Origin: Noviherbaspirillum suwonense
Lineage (GTDB): Bacteria; Pseudomonadota; Gammaproteobacteria; Burkholderiales; Burkholderiaceae_D
Length of the DNA: 64,000 bases
NCBI RefSeq assembly: GCF_900182955.1
Contig: NZ_FXUL01000003.1
Coordinates: 283,487 to 347,486 of the forward strand
Direction: 5' to 3'
Made by a program: the position numbers and the translations under genes. The notes beneath the pieces are model-generated. The model did no database searches, was not told where the DNA came from, and was given only the letters and a program-made list of their open reading frames with translations. Shown piece after piece: positions 1 through 8,239 of this stretch (the first letter of the stretch is position 1; the number at the start of each line of letters is the position of its first letter).

Positions 1-2548
1 CCAGCGACAGCTTGACCCGCTGCGCCTCGCCGCCCGACAGCGTGGTCGCGCTCTGGCCCAGGCGGATGTAGCCCAGGCCCACGTCCAGCAGCGTGTGCAG
101 CTTGCGGGCAATGACCGGCACCGGCTTGAAGAACTCGTGCGCTTCCTCCACCGTCATCCCGAGCACCTCGGTGATGTTCTTGCCCTTGTACTGCACTTCC
201 AGCGTTTCGCGGTTGTAGCGCCGGCCGTGGCAGACGTCGCACGGCACGTAGACGTCGGGCAGGAAGTGCATTTCCACTTTCAGCACGCCGTCGCCCTGGC
301 ACGACTCGCAGCGCCCGCCCTTGACGTTGAACGAGAAGCGCCCGGCCGAGTAGCCGCGTTCCTTGGCGGTCGGCACGGTCGCGAACAGGTCGCGGATCGG
401 CGTGAAGACGCCGGTATAGGTCGCCGGGTTGGAGCGCGGCGTGCGTCCGATCGGCGCCTGGTCGACCGAGATCACCTTGTCGAAATGCTCCATGCCGGAG
501 ATCGAGTCATGCGCCGCCGGCTCCGCCTGCGAGCCGTACAGGTGGCGCGCCGCCGCATGGTAGAGCGTGTCGTTGACCAGCGTCGACTTGCCCGAGCCGG
601 ACACGCCGGTCACGCAGGTCAGGAGGCCCACCGGCACCTTGAAGGTGACGTTCTTCAGGTTGTTGCCGGTGGCGCCAGTGATGATGAACTGGCGCTTGGG
701 GTCGGGCGGCGTGCGCTTTTCCGGCACCTTGATGGCGAAGGTGCCGTTCAGGTACTGCGCGGTCAGGGACTTCTTGTTCTTCAAGATTTGCGCCAGCGTG
801 CCTTCGGCAATCACTTCGCCGCCGTGCACGCCCGCGCCCAGGCCCATGTCGACGATGTAGTCGGCGCAGCGGATCGCGTCCTCGTCATGCTCGACCACGA
901 GCACGCTGTTGCCGATGTCGCGCAGGTGCTTCAGCGTCTCGATCAGGCGGTCGTTGTCGCGCTGGTGCAGGCCGATCGACGGCTCGTCCAGCACGTACAT
1001 CACGCCGGTCAGGCCGGAGCCGATCTGCGAGGCCAGGCGGATGCGCTGCGCCTCGCCGCCCGACAGCGTGTCGGCGCTGCGCTCGAGCGACAGGTAGTCG
1101 AGGCCGACATTGTTGAGGAAGGTCAGGCGCGCGATGATTTCCTTGATGATGCGGTCGGCGATCTCGCGCTTGGCGCCCTTGAGCTTCAGGTTCTCGAAGA
1201 AGGCCAGCGTGTCGCGCAGCGGCGTGGCCGCCACTTCATAGATCGCGCGCTCCTGCGCGCCGTTGCCGACCTTCACGTTGCGCGCTTCGATCCGCAGCCG
1301 GGCGCCGTTGCAGGACGGGCATTCCTTCTTGTTGATGAACTTGGCCAGTTCTTCCTTGACAGCGATGGAGTCGGTTTCCCGGTAGCGCCGCTGCAGGTTG
1401 TTGACCACGCCTTCGAAGGTATGCTCGCGCACCACCGCGCGGCCGCGCTCGTTGATGTAGGTAAACGGCACGGTCTGCCGGCCCGAGCCGTGCAGCACCG
1501 CGTCCTGCGCCTTCTCCGGCAGGTCCTCGAACGGCACGTCGAGGTCGAAGCCGTAGTGCGCGGCCAGGCTGGAGAGCATCTGGAAATAGAACTGGTTGCG
1601 CCGGTCCCAGCCCTTGACCGCGCCGGAAGCCAGCGACAGGTTGGGGAAGGCGACGATGCGGCGCGGGTCGAAGAATTCGATGTGGCCCAGGCCGTCGCAT
1701 TCCTGGCAGGCGCCCATCGGGTTGTTGAACGAGAACAGCCGCGGCTCCAGTTCCTGCAGCGAATAGCCGCAGACGGGGCAGGCGAACTTGTTGGAGAACA
1801 CGTGCTCGGCCTGGCTGTCCATGTCCACCACCACCGCGCGGCCGTCGGCCAGGCGCAGCGCGGTCTCGAAGCTCTCGGCCAGCCGCTGCTTGATGTCGGC
1901 CTTGACCTTGATGCGGTCGATCACCACGTCGATCGTGTGCTTCTCGGTCTTCTTCAGCTTGGGCAGGTCGTCGATTTCGTAGATGCGGGCCGGGTTGGTC
2001 CCGCTCTGTATGCGAAAGCGCACGAAGCCCTGGGCCTGCATGTGCTCGAACAGGTCGACGTGCTCGCCCTTGCGGTTGGCCACCACCGGGCCGAGGATCA
2101 TCAGCTTGGTGTCTTCCGGCATGGCCAGCACGGCGTCGACCATCATCGACACCGACTGCGCCGCCAGCGGATTTTCCGGGTGCTGCGGGCAGTAGGGCGT
2201 GCCGACGCGGGCGTACAGCAGGCGCAGGTAGTCGTGGATCTCGGTGACGGTGCCGACGGTCGAACGCGGATTGTGCGACGTGGCTTTCTGCTCGATCGAA
2301 ATGGCCGGCGACAGGCCCTCGATCAGGTCGACGTCCGGCTTTTCCATCAGCTGCAGGAACTGGCGCGCATAGGCCGACAGCGACTCGACGTAACGGCGCT
2401 GGCCTTCCGCGTACAGCGTGTCGAAGGCGAGGGAGGATTTGCCGGAGCCGGAGAGCCCGGTAATGACGATCAGTTTGTTGCGGGGCAGATCGAGGTTGAT
2501 GTTCTTGAGGTTATGCGTGCGCGCGCCTCGAATGCGAATTTCTTCCAT
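1..2548 (-). CDS. uvrA: UvrA, excinuclease ABC subunit A (3' end cut by the window edge)
   Basis: Damage-recognition ATPase of nucleotide excision repair, acting with UvrB and UvrC. Reading leftward from the ATG at 2548, the first residues are [16 protein letters not shown], with a Walker A GLSGSGKS at residues 31-38. A CxxC-rich zinc-finger stretch is encoded around 190-310. The second ABC signature [11 protein letters not shown] is encoded by the first 60 bases. About 849 codons are present; the family is about 940-950, so roughly 100 C-terminal codons lie outside. It is divergent from the MFS gene. I see no convincing LexA box in the 136-bp gap, so SOS control is not shown by the sequence. 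Confidence 0.97.
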   Translation of the reverse strand, partial: MEEIRIRGARTHNLKNINLDLPRNKLIVITGLSGSGKSSLAFDTLYAEGQRRYVESLSAYARQFLQLMEKPDVDLIEGLSPAISIEQKATSHNPRSTVGTVTEIHDYLRLLYARVGTPYCPQHPENPLAAQSVSMMVDAVLAMPEDTKLMILGPVVANRKGEHVDLFEHMQAQGFVRFRIQSGTNPARIYEIDDLPKLKKTEKHTIDVVIDRIKVKADIKQRLAESFETALRLADGRAVVVDMDSQAEHVFSNKFACPVCGYSLQELEPRLFSFNNPMGACQECDGLGHIEFFDPRRIVAFPNLSLASGAVKGWDRRNQFYFQMLSSLAAHYGFDLDVPFEDLPEKAQDAVLHGSGRQTVPFTYINERGRAVVREHTFEGVVNNLQRRYRETDSIAVKEELAKFINKKECPSCNGARLRIEARNVKVGNGAQERAIYEVAATPLRDTLAFFENLKLKGAKREIADRIIKEIIARLTFLNNVGLDYLSLERSADTLSGGEAQRIRLASQIGSGLTGVMYVLDEPSIGLHQRDNDRLIETLKHLRDIGNSVLVVEHDEDAIRCADYIVDMGLGAGVHGGEVIAEGTLAQILKNKKSLTAQYLNGTFAIKVPEKRTPPDPKRQFIITGATGNNLKNVTFKVPVGLLTCVTGVSGSGKSTLVNDTLYHAAARHLYGSQAEPAAHDSISGMEHFDKVISVDQAPIGRTPRSNPATYTGVFTPIRDLFATVPTAKERGYSAGRFSFNVKGGRCESCQGDGVLKVEMHFLPDVYVPCDVCHGRRYNRETLEVQYKGKNITEVLGMTVEEAHEFFKPVPVIARKLHTLLDVGLGYIRLGQSATTLSGGEAQRVKLSL

Positions 2549-2684
2549 GAATACTTTCAGCGTGAGTATCCCGGCTGCGGTGCAATCAATCTCGGCAGGG
2601 ACCGGGTCAGTGCGGGTCAACCTGATACTATAACGGGTTTTGAAGTTCGCTGTATTACCCGGCTTTTGCCGCTAACATCTACCC

Positions 2685-3941
2685 ATGTCATCCTTACATT
2701 CCGCATCGTCCCCGCCTTCGCAGCCACCTTCGCAGGACGGCGGCATGACCCGCACCGAGGTCCGCGCCAGCGCTTCGCTGGCCTCGATCTTCGCGTTGCG
2801 CATGCTGGGCCTGTTCCTGATCCTGCCGGTGTTCTCGGTGCACGCGCGCAGCATGCCGGGCGGCGACAGCGCCACGCTGATCGGGCTGGCGATGGGCATG
2901 TACGGGCTCACCCAGTCCTTCGGGCAGATTCCCTTCGGCATCGCGTCCGACCGCTACGGCAGGAAGCGCATCATCATCATCGGCCTGCTGCTGTTCGCGC
3001 TCGGCTCCTTCGTCGCGGCCATGGCCAACCATATCGGCTGGGTCATCGTCGGCCGCGCCATCCAGGGCGCGGGCGCGATTTCCGCCGCCATCACCGCGCT
3101 GATCGCCGACAGCACCCGCGAGGAGCACCGCACCAAGGCGATGGCCATGGTCGGCGGCTCGATCGGCCTGTCCTTCGCGCTGTCGCTGGTGGCCGCGCCG
3201 CTGCTCTACAGCGCCATCGGCATGGGCGGCATGTTCGCGCTGATCGGGCTGATGTCCATCGCCGCGATCCTGGTGGTGATCTATGTCGTGCCGCAGGCTG
3301 CGCCGCTGCCGCCGCAGACCGTGCGCTTCGCCGAGGTGCTGAAGAACCGCGAGCTGATGCGCCTGAACTATGGCGTCTTTGCGCTGCACCTGACGCAGAT
3401 GGCGATGTTCGTCGTCGTGCCGGCGGCGCTGGTGCGCGGCATGGGCCTGCCGGTGGCCGAGCACTGGAAGGTCTACCTGCCGGTCGTGCTGCTGTCCTTC
3501 GTGCTGATGCTGCCGCCGGTCTTCATCGGCGAGAAGCAGGGCCGGATGAAGCAGGTATTCGTCGGCGCGATCGCGCTGCTGCTGCTGGTCCAGGGCGGCA
3601 TGTGGCTGGTCCTGTCGCAGCCCGCGCCGCACTGGATGGCGCTGGTCGGGCTGCTGCTCGCCTTCTTCATTGCGTTCAATATCCTCGAGGCAAGCCAGCC
3701 GTCGCTGGTGTCGCGCATCGCGCCGCCCGGCGGACGCGGCGCGGCGCTCGGCGTCTACAACACGCTGCAGGCGCTGGGCCTGTTCTGCGGCGGCGCCGCG
3801 GGCGGCTGGCTGACCCAGCATTCGGGGCCGTCGACGGTGTTCATCCTGGGCGCGGGACTGACTGTTGTGTGGCTTATAATTGCGTCCAATATGCAAAACC
3901 TGCCGCGGCGCGGCCCCCGTCAGCAACCTGCCGCCGTTTAA
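2685..3941 (+). CDS. Major facilitator superfamily transporter
   Basis: Inner-membrane MFS carrier of 418 residues with the expected twelve hydrophobic segments. The loop 2-3 signature is visible as GIASDRYGRKR near residue 86, after the opening helix ASIFALRMLGLFLILPVF. MFS genes are common between uvrA and ssb in Burkholderiales; the substrate is not known from sequence, and drug or sugar export are only guesses. The 2685 start lacks a ribosome site. An in-frame ATG at 2745, preceded by AGGA, would remove 20 polar residues and may be the true start. The ssb gene follows 21 bp after the stop. Confidence 0.9.
   Translation: MSSLHSASSPPSQPPSQDGGMTRTEVRASASLASIFALRMLGLFLILPVFSVHARSMPGGDSATLIGLAMGMYGLTQSFGQIPFGIASDRYGRKRIIIIGLLLFALGSFVAAMANHIGWVIVGRAIQGAGAISAAITALIADSTREEHRTKAMAMVGGSIGLSFALSLVAAPLLYSAIGMGGMFALIGLMSIAAILVVIYVVPQAAPLPPQTVRFAEVLKNRELMRLNYGVFALHLTQMAMFVVVPAALVRGMGLPVAEHWKVYLPVVLLSFVLMLPPVFIGEKQGRMKQVFVGAIALLLLVQGGMWLVLSQPAPHWMALVGLLLAFFIAFNILEASQPSLVSRIAPPGGRGAALGVYNTLQALGLFCGGAAGGWLTQHSGPSTVFILGAGLTVVWLIIASNMQNLPRRGPRQQPAAV
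3875..3880 (+). promoter_or_regulatory. TATAAT box, possible ssb promoter inside the MFS gene
   Basis: A perfect TATAAT lies inside the 3' end of the MFS gene, 82 bp before the ssb start. No good -35 hexamer sits 17 bp upstream. It could give ssb its own transcript in addition to readthrough. Only the -10 match supports this. Confidence 0.3.
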
Positions 3942-3962
3942 ATCAGTTAAGGAGAACTACCC

Positions 3963-4472
3963 ATGGCTTCGGTCAATAAAGTCATCATCGTTGGCAACCT
4001 CGGGCGCGACCCGGAGACGCGCTACATGCCCAGCGGCGACGCAATGACGTCGATCGCCGTCGCAACCACCGACACATGGAAAGACAAGACCACCGGTGAA
4101 AAGAAGGAACAGACCGAATGGCACCGGATCAGCTTTTTCGGCAAGCTCGCCGAGATCGCCGGCCAGTACCTGAAAAAAGGCAGCCAGGTCTACATCGAAG
4201 GCTCGCTGCGCACCCGCAAGTACACCGACAAGGACGGCGTCGAAAAGTACTCGACCGAAATCAAGGCCGACACGATGCAGATGCTGGGCAGCCGCCAGGG
4301 CATGGGCGGCGGCGCCGGCGGCGGCATGGATGACGGCGGCGGCTACAGCAGCGCCCCGCCGGCACGCCAGAACGCCGGCGCGCCCGCTGGCGGCGCGTCC
4401 GGCGGCGGCAGCCGCCCGGCGCCGCGCCCGGCGCCGAACTTCTCGGACATGGACGACGATATTCCGTTCTGA
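3963..4472 (+). CDS. ssb: Single-stranded DNA-binding protein
   Basis: Homotetrameric SSB protecting single-stranded DNA in replication, repair and recombination. The 169-residue product has the OB fold in residues 1-110 ([32 protein letters not shown]). A Gly/Ala/Pro-rich disordered linker follows, then the acidic tip MDDDIPF that docks partner proteins. AAGGAG sits 8 bases before the ATG and fixes the start. It is followed by a strong terminator. Adjacency to uvrA is classical in proteobacteria. Confidence 0.98.
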   Translation: MASVNKVIIVGNLGRDPETRYMPSGDAMTSIAVATTDTWKDKTTGEKKEQTEWHRISFFGKLAEIAGQYLKKGSQVYIEGSLRTRKYTDKDGVEKYSTEIKADTMQMLGSRQGMGGGAGGGMDDGGGYSSAPPARQNAGAPAGGASGGGSRPAPRPAPNFSDMDDDIPF

Positions 4473-4500
4473 CGCCCGCGCAGTTCCAGGCAACGCACAA

Positions 4501-4535
4501 CCCCGGCAATCCTCGATGGATGCCGGGGTTTTTTT
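4501..4535 (+). terminator. Intrinsic terminator of ssb
   Basis: Perfect 8-bp stem CCCCGGCA / TGCCGGGG (4501-4508 and 4521-4528) with a 12-base loop, followed by seven T residues. It lies 28 bp after the ssb stop. Confidence 0.9.
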
Positions 4536-4643
4536 CGATCGGGCGCGGGAAGCGCCGATCGTGCCGGCCCTGTCCTGCGCCAGGACAGCGCGGTGGGCCG
4601 GGAAAAGCGGCGATGCGCTGCTCGCGCCGCGCCGGCCAGCATG

Positions 4644-4676
4644 AAAAAAGCCCCGGAACCGGGGCTTTCTGTTTCC
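4644..4676 (-). terminator. Terminator of the PEP-CTERM gene (possibly bidirectional)
   Basis: Stem AAAGCCCCGG / CCGGGGCTTT around 4647-4668. Read on the minus strand it ends in a run of six T (plus-strand A run at 4644-4649), placed 50 bp after the PEP-CTERM stop at 4726. On the plus strand the T tail is weaker (CTTTCTGTTT). Confidence 0.8.
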
Positions 4677-4725
4677 CGGACCGCCGCATGCGCGCCGGTC
4701 CGGGAGGCCTGGACGGCTCAGGCGA

Positions 4726-5271
4726 TCAGGCTGCCTTGTTTTTTGCGGACTTGCGCCGCGCCGCGCCTATGCCCAGGAAACCGATGCCCATCAGGGCGAT
4801 GGACAGCGGCTCCGGCACCTGCGCGGTCAGGGTCGAGTCGGCGAAGAAGAAGGTGCTCAATGGGTTGATAGTGCCGACGGTGATGGAAATTTTTCCGTCT
4901 GTCGCGAGATCCGCGAGCGATGCCGAATTCAGCGCGAAATTCACGATCTCGCCGCCATGTGCCGAATTGTAGGTGCCGTTCGGGACGTCGCTGCCGGTTT
5001 TGAGCTGGCCCGTTCCTACGGTAATGAAATAGTTTTCATTGAACAGCAGGTCTGTCAGGCGGACTTCGAGCACCGCGGAAAGCAGTCGATCGCTGCCTGG
5101 CGTGTAGCCGCTGCCGATGTCGTGGGTGAAAGTGGCCCAGTGCGCTATCGAGATCAACTCATCAGGGTTTCTCGCGATGCTGTCAGTGACCACTGCCGCG
5201 CTGGCGGTGATCGAAGTAGCGGCTGCCGTCATGAAGGCAAGGCTGAGTAAGGCTTTCTTCAACATTTTCAT
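4726..5271 (-). CDS. PEP-CTERM sorting domain protein
   Basis: Secreted 181-residue protein of unknown function, expected to be exported, sorted and cleaved by an exosortase (EpsH/XrtA type) not present in this window. An N-terminal signal peptide (MKMLKKALLSLAFMTAAATSI) is followed by a Ser/Thr/Asn-rich body. The hallmark tail is VPEPLSIALMGIGFLGIGAA plus RRK: motif, transmembrane helix, basic end. GGGAG lies 6 bases before the ATG at 5271, which decides it over the ATG at 5265. It is a single-gene unit with its own sigma-54-type promoter, and may be tied to exopolysaccharide or floc formation, as in other PEP-CTERM bacteria. Confidence 0.9.
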   Translation of the reverse strand: MKMLKKALLSLAFMTAAATSITASAAVVTDSIARNPDELISIAHWATFTHDIGSGYTPGSDRLLSAVLEVRLTDLLFNENYFITVGTGQLKTGSDVPNGTYNSAHGGEIVNFALNSASLADLATDGKISITVGTINPLSTFFFADSTLTAQVPEPLSIALMGIGFLGIGAARRKSAKNKAA

Positions 5272-5324
5272 TTTTCGCTCCCTGGAGTCGGTTTGGATTA
5301 TGGTTCTAATTGCATTATCGAAGT

Positions 5325-5340
5325 AGCAATGTTTATGCCA
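5325..5340 (-). promoter_or_regulatory. Sigma-54 promoter of the PEP-CTERM gene at 4726
   Basis: On the minus strand the bases are TGGCATAAACATTGCT: GG, ten bases, GC, matching the -24/-12 consensus TGGCAC-N5-TTGCW at nearly every conserved position. The predicted transcription start is about 5314, giving a 43-base 5' UTR. The same 16 bases occur before the PEP-CTERM gene at 36155. An IHF-like site TAAGCAATTGTTT (5359-5371) lies between this promoter and an upstream dyad. Confidence 0.8.
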
Positions 5341-5402
5341 ATAAATATTACCCATAAAAAACAATTGCTTAAATGAACATGGGTTTCCGGCGAGGGCGGG
5401 GT

Positions 5403-5419
5403 TGTAAGAAATTCCGACA
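5403..5419 (-). promoter_or_regulatory. 17-bp dyad, candidate enhancer-binding protein site
   Basis: Minus-strand TGTCGGAATTTCTTACA has the symmetric form TGT-N2-GAA-N-TTC-N2-ACA. It is centred about 72 bp upstream of the -24 element, the usual distance for an activator of sigma-54. A matching dyad stands before the other PEP-CTERM gene. The likely binder is a PrsR-like regulator, by analogy with known PEP-CTERM regulation; that identity is inference. Confidence 0.6.
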
Positions 5420-5488
5420 TGGGCGGGCAGGGCGGCGCGCCGCCGGCGAAAGGGCGCGCGGCCTGTGCCTGCATCCGGGCGCGGCGGC

Positions 5489-6484
5489 CTAGCGGAGGTA
5501 AAACGCCAGTCTTTGTTCCTGGGCGGCGGCGGAGTACATCTGCTCGACCGTCGCCCGCGCGGCGGCGCCGAGGCGCGCGCGCAGGCCGGCGTCGGCGGCG
5601 AGACGTTCGAGCAGCGCGGCGGCTTCCTCAGTGGTCTCGAAGAGAAATCCGTTCTCGCCATGCCGGATCGCGTCCGCATAGCCGCCGTTGACATGGCAGA
5701 CCACCGGCAGCGCGCAGGCCATGGCCTCGAAAACGACCCGGCCGAAGGTTTCCACGTGGGTGTGGCTGCGGTAGTAGAAGATGTCCAGGCCTTGCAGGAA
5801 GTCGGCCGCCGGCATCGCGCCTTCCGGCGACAGCGCGATGCCGTCCTCCGGGGCAAGGCGGTCCGCCAGGCAGCTTGCGCCCTGCAGGCGCACCGCGTAG
5901 CCGCTGGCCGCAAGCCGGCGGTACAGCGCGATATCGTCGGGATGGTGCTTTTCCGGCACGTCGCGGCTCATCCTGCCGATGACGATGCGCGGGTGCGGCG
6001 CATCCGGCGAACGCGGCGCCGGCCGGAAACGTTCGATATCGATAGGCGACGGATGCACTTCGCCGGGCAGGGACAGCAGCCGGCTCTGGAACGAGGAGAT
6101 CAGCACGTATTCGGTGCGCGGCCAGCCCAGCAGGCGCGGCATCGCCGAGGTCAGCGCCACCACTTTCGGGTGGAAGGTGTTGTAGAGGTAGATCAGCCGG
6201 CGCGGCTTCTGCACGAAATACGGCCACAGCTTGTTGCGCCAGTGCGCGCCGATGAAGACATAGGTGCCGCCCTGCGGGAAGGCGCCCGGACGCCGGGCCA
6301 CGCGCCGGATCGGAAACTGCCGCATCAGCTCCCTGGAGACCTTGGACGACGTTGCCCACAGGCTGACGTCCGCGCGGTCCTTCAGCAGCGCATACAGCGA
6401 CAGCGCTTCCTGCTCGCTGCCGCCGTAGGGGTTCTGGAAACCGTTGAAAAGATGAAGGACAGGGCGCGCCGGCGGATTGGGCAT
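5489..6484 (-). CDS. Glycosyltransferase family 4-like protein
   Basis: Probable retaining GT-B glycosyltransferase of 331 residues, sugar donor and acceptor unknown. The N-terminal Rossmann half opens with PVLHLFNGFQNPYGGSEQ. The C-terminal half carries IVIGRMSRDVPEKHHPDD and the E-x7-E region VETFGRVVFEAMACALPVV that contacts the nucleotide sugar. I chose the ATG at 6484; a TTG at 6505 in the same frame would add seven residues, and neither has a clear ribosome site. It stands alone between the PEP-CTERM promoter and the divergent kaiC-like gene, so a role in exopolysaccharide or glycan assembly is only suggested by position. Confidence 0.85.
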   Translation of the reverse strand: MPNPPARPVLHLFNGFQNPYGGSEQEALSLYALLKDRADVSLWATSSKVSRELMRQFPIRRVARRPGAFPQGGTYVFIGAHWRNKLWPYFVQKPRRLIYLYNTFHPKVVALTSAMPRLLGWPRTEYVLISSFQSRLLSLPGEVHPSPIDIERFRPAPRSPDAPHPRIVIGRMSRDVPEKHHPDDIALYRRLAASGYAVRLQGASCLADRLAPEDGIALSPEGAMPAADFLQGLDIFYYRSHTHVETFGRVVFEAMACALPVVCHVNGGYADAIRHGENGFLFETTEEAAALLERLAADAGLRARLGAAARATVEQMYSAAAQEQRLAFYLR

Positions 6485-6709
6485 GGCGATGGCGATGCGG
6501 GACAAAAGGGGGGCCTAGCCTAACATATTGCCCCGCATGCATGCCGGCCGCCGGCAGACCCTAGCCATCAGGACAGGGACCGGTCCACTTTTGCGCTGTC
6601 GCTGATCCGACGCAAACCCGGATGGCCGGAGGATGGGCGTACCGCAACTGCCAATATTGCTTTTCATTTATACTTTCTCCTTTATATTCAGCGCTTTCAC
6701 GGGCCGACC

Positions 6710-8239
6710 ATGCAGACTAAAACAGGCCCGGCGCAAACCGTTGCCAACAAAACACGGGCATCCACCGGCATCGCCGGACTCAACGACATACTGGGCGGCG
6801 GGCTCACGCCCAGCCGGGTCTACCTGGTCGAGGGCACGCCGGGCACCGGCAAGACCACGCTGGCGCTGCAATTCCTGCTGGAAGGCGCGAAACAGGGCGA
6901 AAAAGGGCTGTACATCACGCTGTCGGAGACCGCCGAGGAACTGGCCTCGGTGGCCGAGAGCCATGGCTGGATGCTCGACAGCATCTCGGTGTACGAGCTG
7001 ATCAACGACATGAACCTGGACCCCGACGGCGAGCAATCGATTCTTTATCCGTCGGAAATCGAGCTTGGCGAGACGACCCAGAGCGTGATGCAGCAGGTCG
7101 ACCAGCAGGCGCCGGTGCGCATCGTGTTCGACAGCCTGTCGGAAATGCGGCTCTTGGCGCAGAACCCGCTGCGCTACCGGCGCCAGATCCTGGCGCTGAA
7201 GCATTACTTTGCGTCGCGCAAATGCACGGTGCTGCTGCTGGACGACAAGACGTCGGAGTCGGGCGACCAGCAATTGCACAGCATTGCGCATGGCGTGATC
7301 AGCCTCGAACAGGCGGCCCACGAGTTCGGGCCGGAAAGGCGCCGGATGCGGGTCATCAAGATGCGCGGCCTGAAATTCCGCGGCGGCTATCACGACTTCA
7401 TCCTCGGCACCGGCGGCCTGCAGGTTTTCCCGAGGCTCGTGGCGGCCGAACACGGTCGCGCGTTCGCGGTGGACATGCATTCCACCGGCTCGGCCGGGCT
7501 CGACCGGCTGCTGGGCGGCGGGCTGGTGCCGGGCACCTCGTTCCTGGTCTGCGGCCCGTCCGGCATCGGCAAGACCACGACGGCGATGCGCTGCGCGCTG
7601 ACCGCGATGCAGCGCGGCGACCGGGTCGCCTATTACCTGTTCGACGAAGGCATGAGCACCTTCATGCTGCGCAGCAGGACGCTGGGCATGGACATGCAGC
7701 CGTATATCGACAACGGCCTGCTGGTGATCCATCACATCGACCCGGCCGAGGTGGCGCCCGGCGAGTTTTCCCACATGCTGCGCACGGCCGTCGAGAAGAA
7801 CCACGCGAAGCTGGTCGTGATCGACAGCCTGAATGCCTACCTGCAGGCGATGCCCGGCGAGAAATTCCTGATCCTGCAGATGCACGAAATACTCAGCTAC
7901 CTGAACCAGCAGGGCATCACCACGGTGCTGGTGCTCGGCCAGCATGGCGTCATCGGCGACGTGCATGTGGACGTCGACCTCAGCTACCTGAGCGACGCCA
8001 CCATGTTCCTGCGCTTCTTCGAGGCGGCAGGGCAGATACGCACGGCAATGTTCGTCATCAAGAGCCGGACCAACAACCACCAGCGCACGCTGCATGAATT
8101 CCGCATTACCGCGGACGGCGGCATACAGGTCGGCGACGCGCTGGAAAATTTCGAGGGCATCCTGACCGGCCTGCCGACCTATCGTGGCGGCACGGCGATG
8201 ATGCAGGTGGCGGACGACGGTGAAAATGACGGCCAGTAG
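6710..8239 (+). CDS. KaiC-like double-domain RecA-fold ATPase
   Basis: A 509-residue protein with two tandem KaiC domains. CI: Walker A GTPGTGKTT 42-50, catalytic acidic region at E73, Walker B ending in D141. CII: Walker A GPSGIGKTT 282-290, DE at 312-313, Walker B D372. In cyanobacterial KaiC the autophosphorylated pair in CII is Ser-Thr; the aligned site here reads Ser425-Tyr426 in VDLSYLSDA. No kaiA or kaiB is near. The next gene, a hybrid kinase, overlaps the 3' end, so this is probably a KaiC-type switch feeding a two-component pathway rather than a full clock. An AT-rich promoter region lies at 6655-6700. Confidence 0.92.
   Translation: MQTKTGPAQTVANKTRASTGIAGLNDILGGGLTPSRVYLVEGTPGTGKTTLALQFLLEGAKQGEKGLYITLSETAEELASVAESHGWMLDSISVYELINDMNLDPDGEQSILYPSEIELGETTQSVMQQVDQQAPVRIVFDSLSEMRLLAQNPLRYRRQILALKHYFASRKCTVLLLDDKTSESGDQQLHSIAHGVISLEQAAHEFGPERRRMRVIKMRGLKFRGGYHDFILGTGGLQVFPRLVAAEHGRAFAVDMHSTGSAGLDRLLGGGLVPGTSFLVCGPSGIGKTTTAMRCALTAMQRGDRVAYYLFDEGMSTFMLRSRTLGMDMQPYIDNGLLVIHHIDPAEVAPGEFSHMLRTAVEKNHAKLVVIDSLNAYLQAMPGEKFLILQMHEILSYLNQQGITTVLVLGQHGVIGDVHVDVDLSYLSDATMFLRFFEAAGQIRTAMFVIKSRTNNHQRTLHEFRITADGGIQVGDALENFEGILTGLPTYRGGTAMMQVADDGENDGQ

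Noticed and set aside
2549..2684. LexA-type SOS box before uvrA
   Set aside because: Only CTG-like fragments are present; no CTGT-N8-ACAG palindrome.
95..3979. 1294-codon open frame antisense to uvrA and running through the MFS gene
   Set aside because: High-GC shadow frame: product is Arg/Ala/His-rich with no domain, and both real genes have clear motifs.
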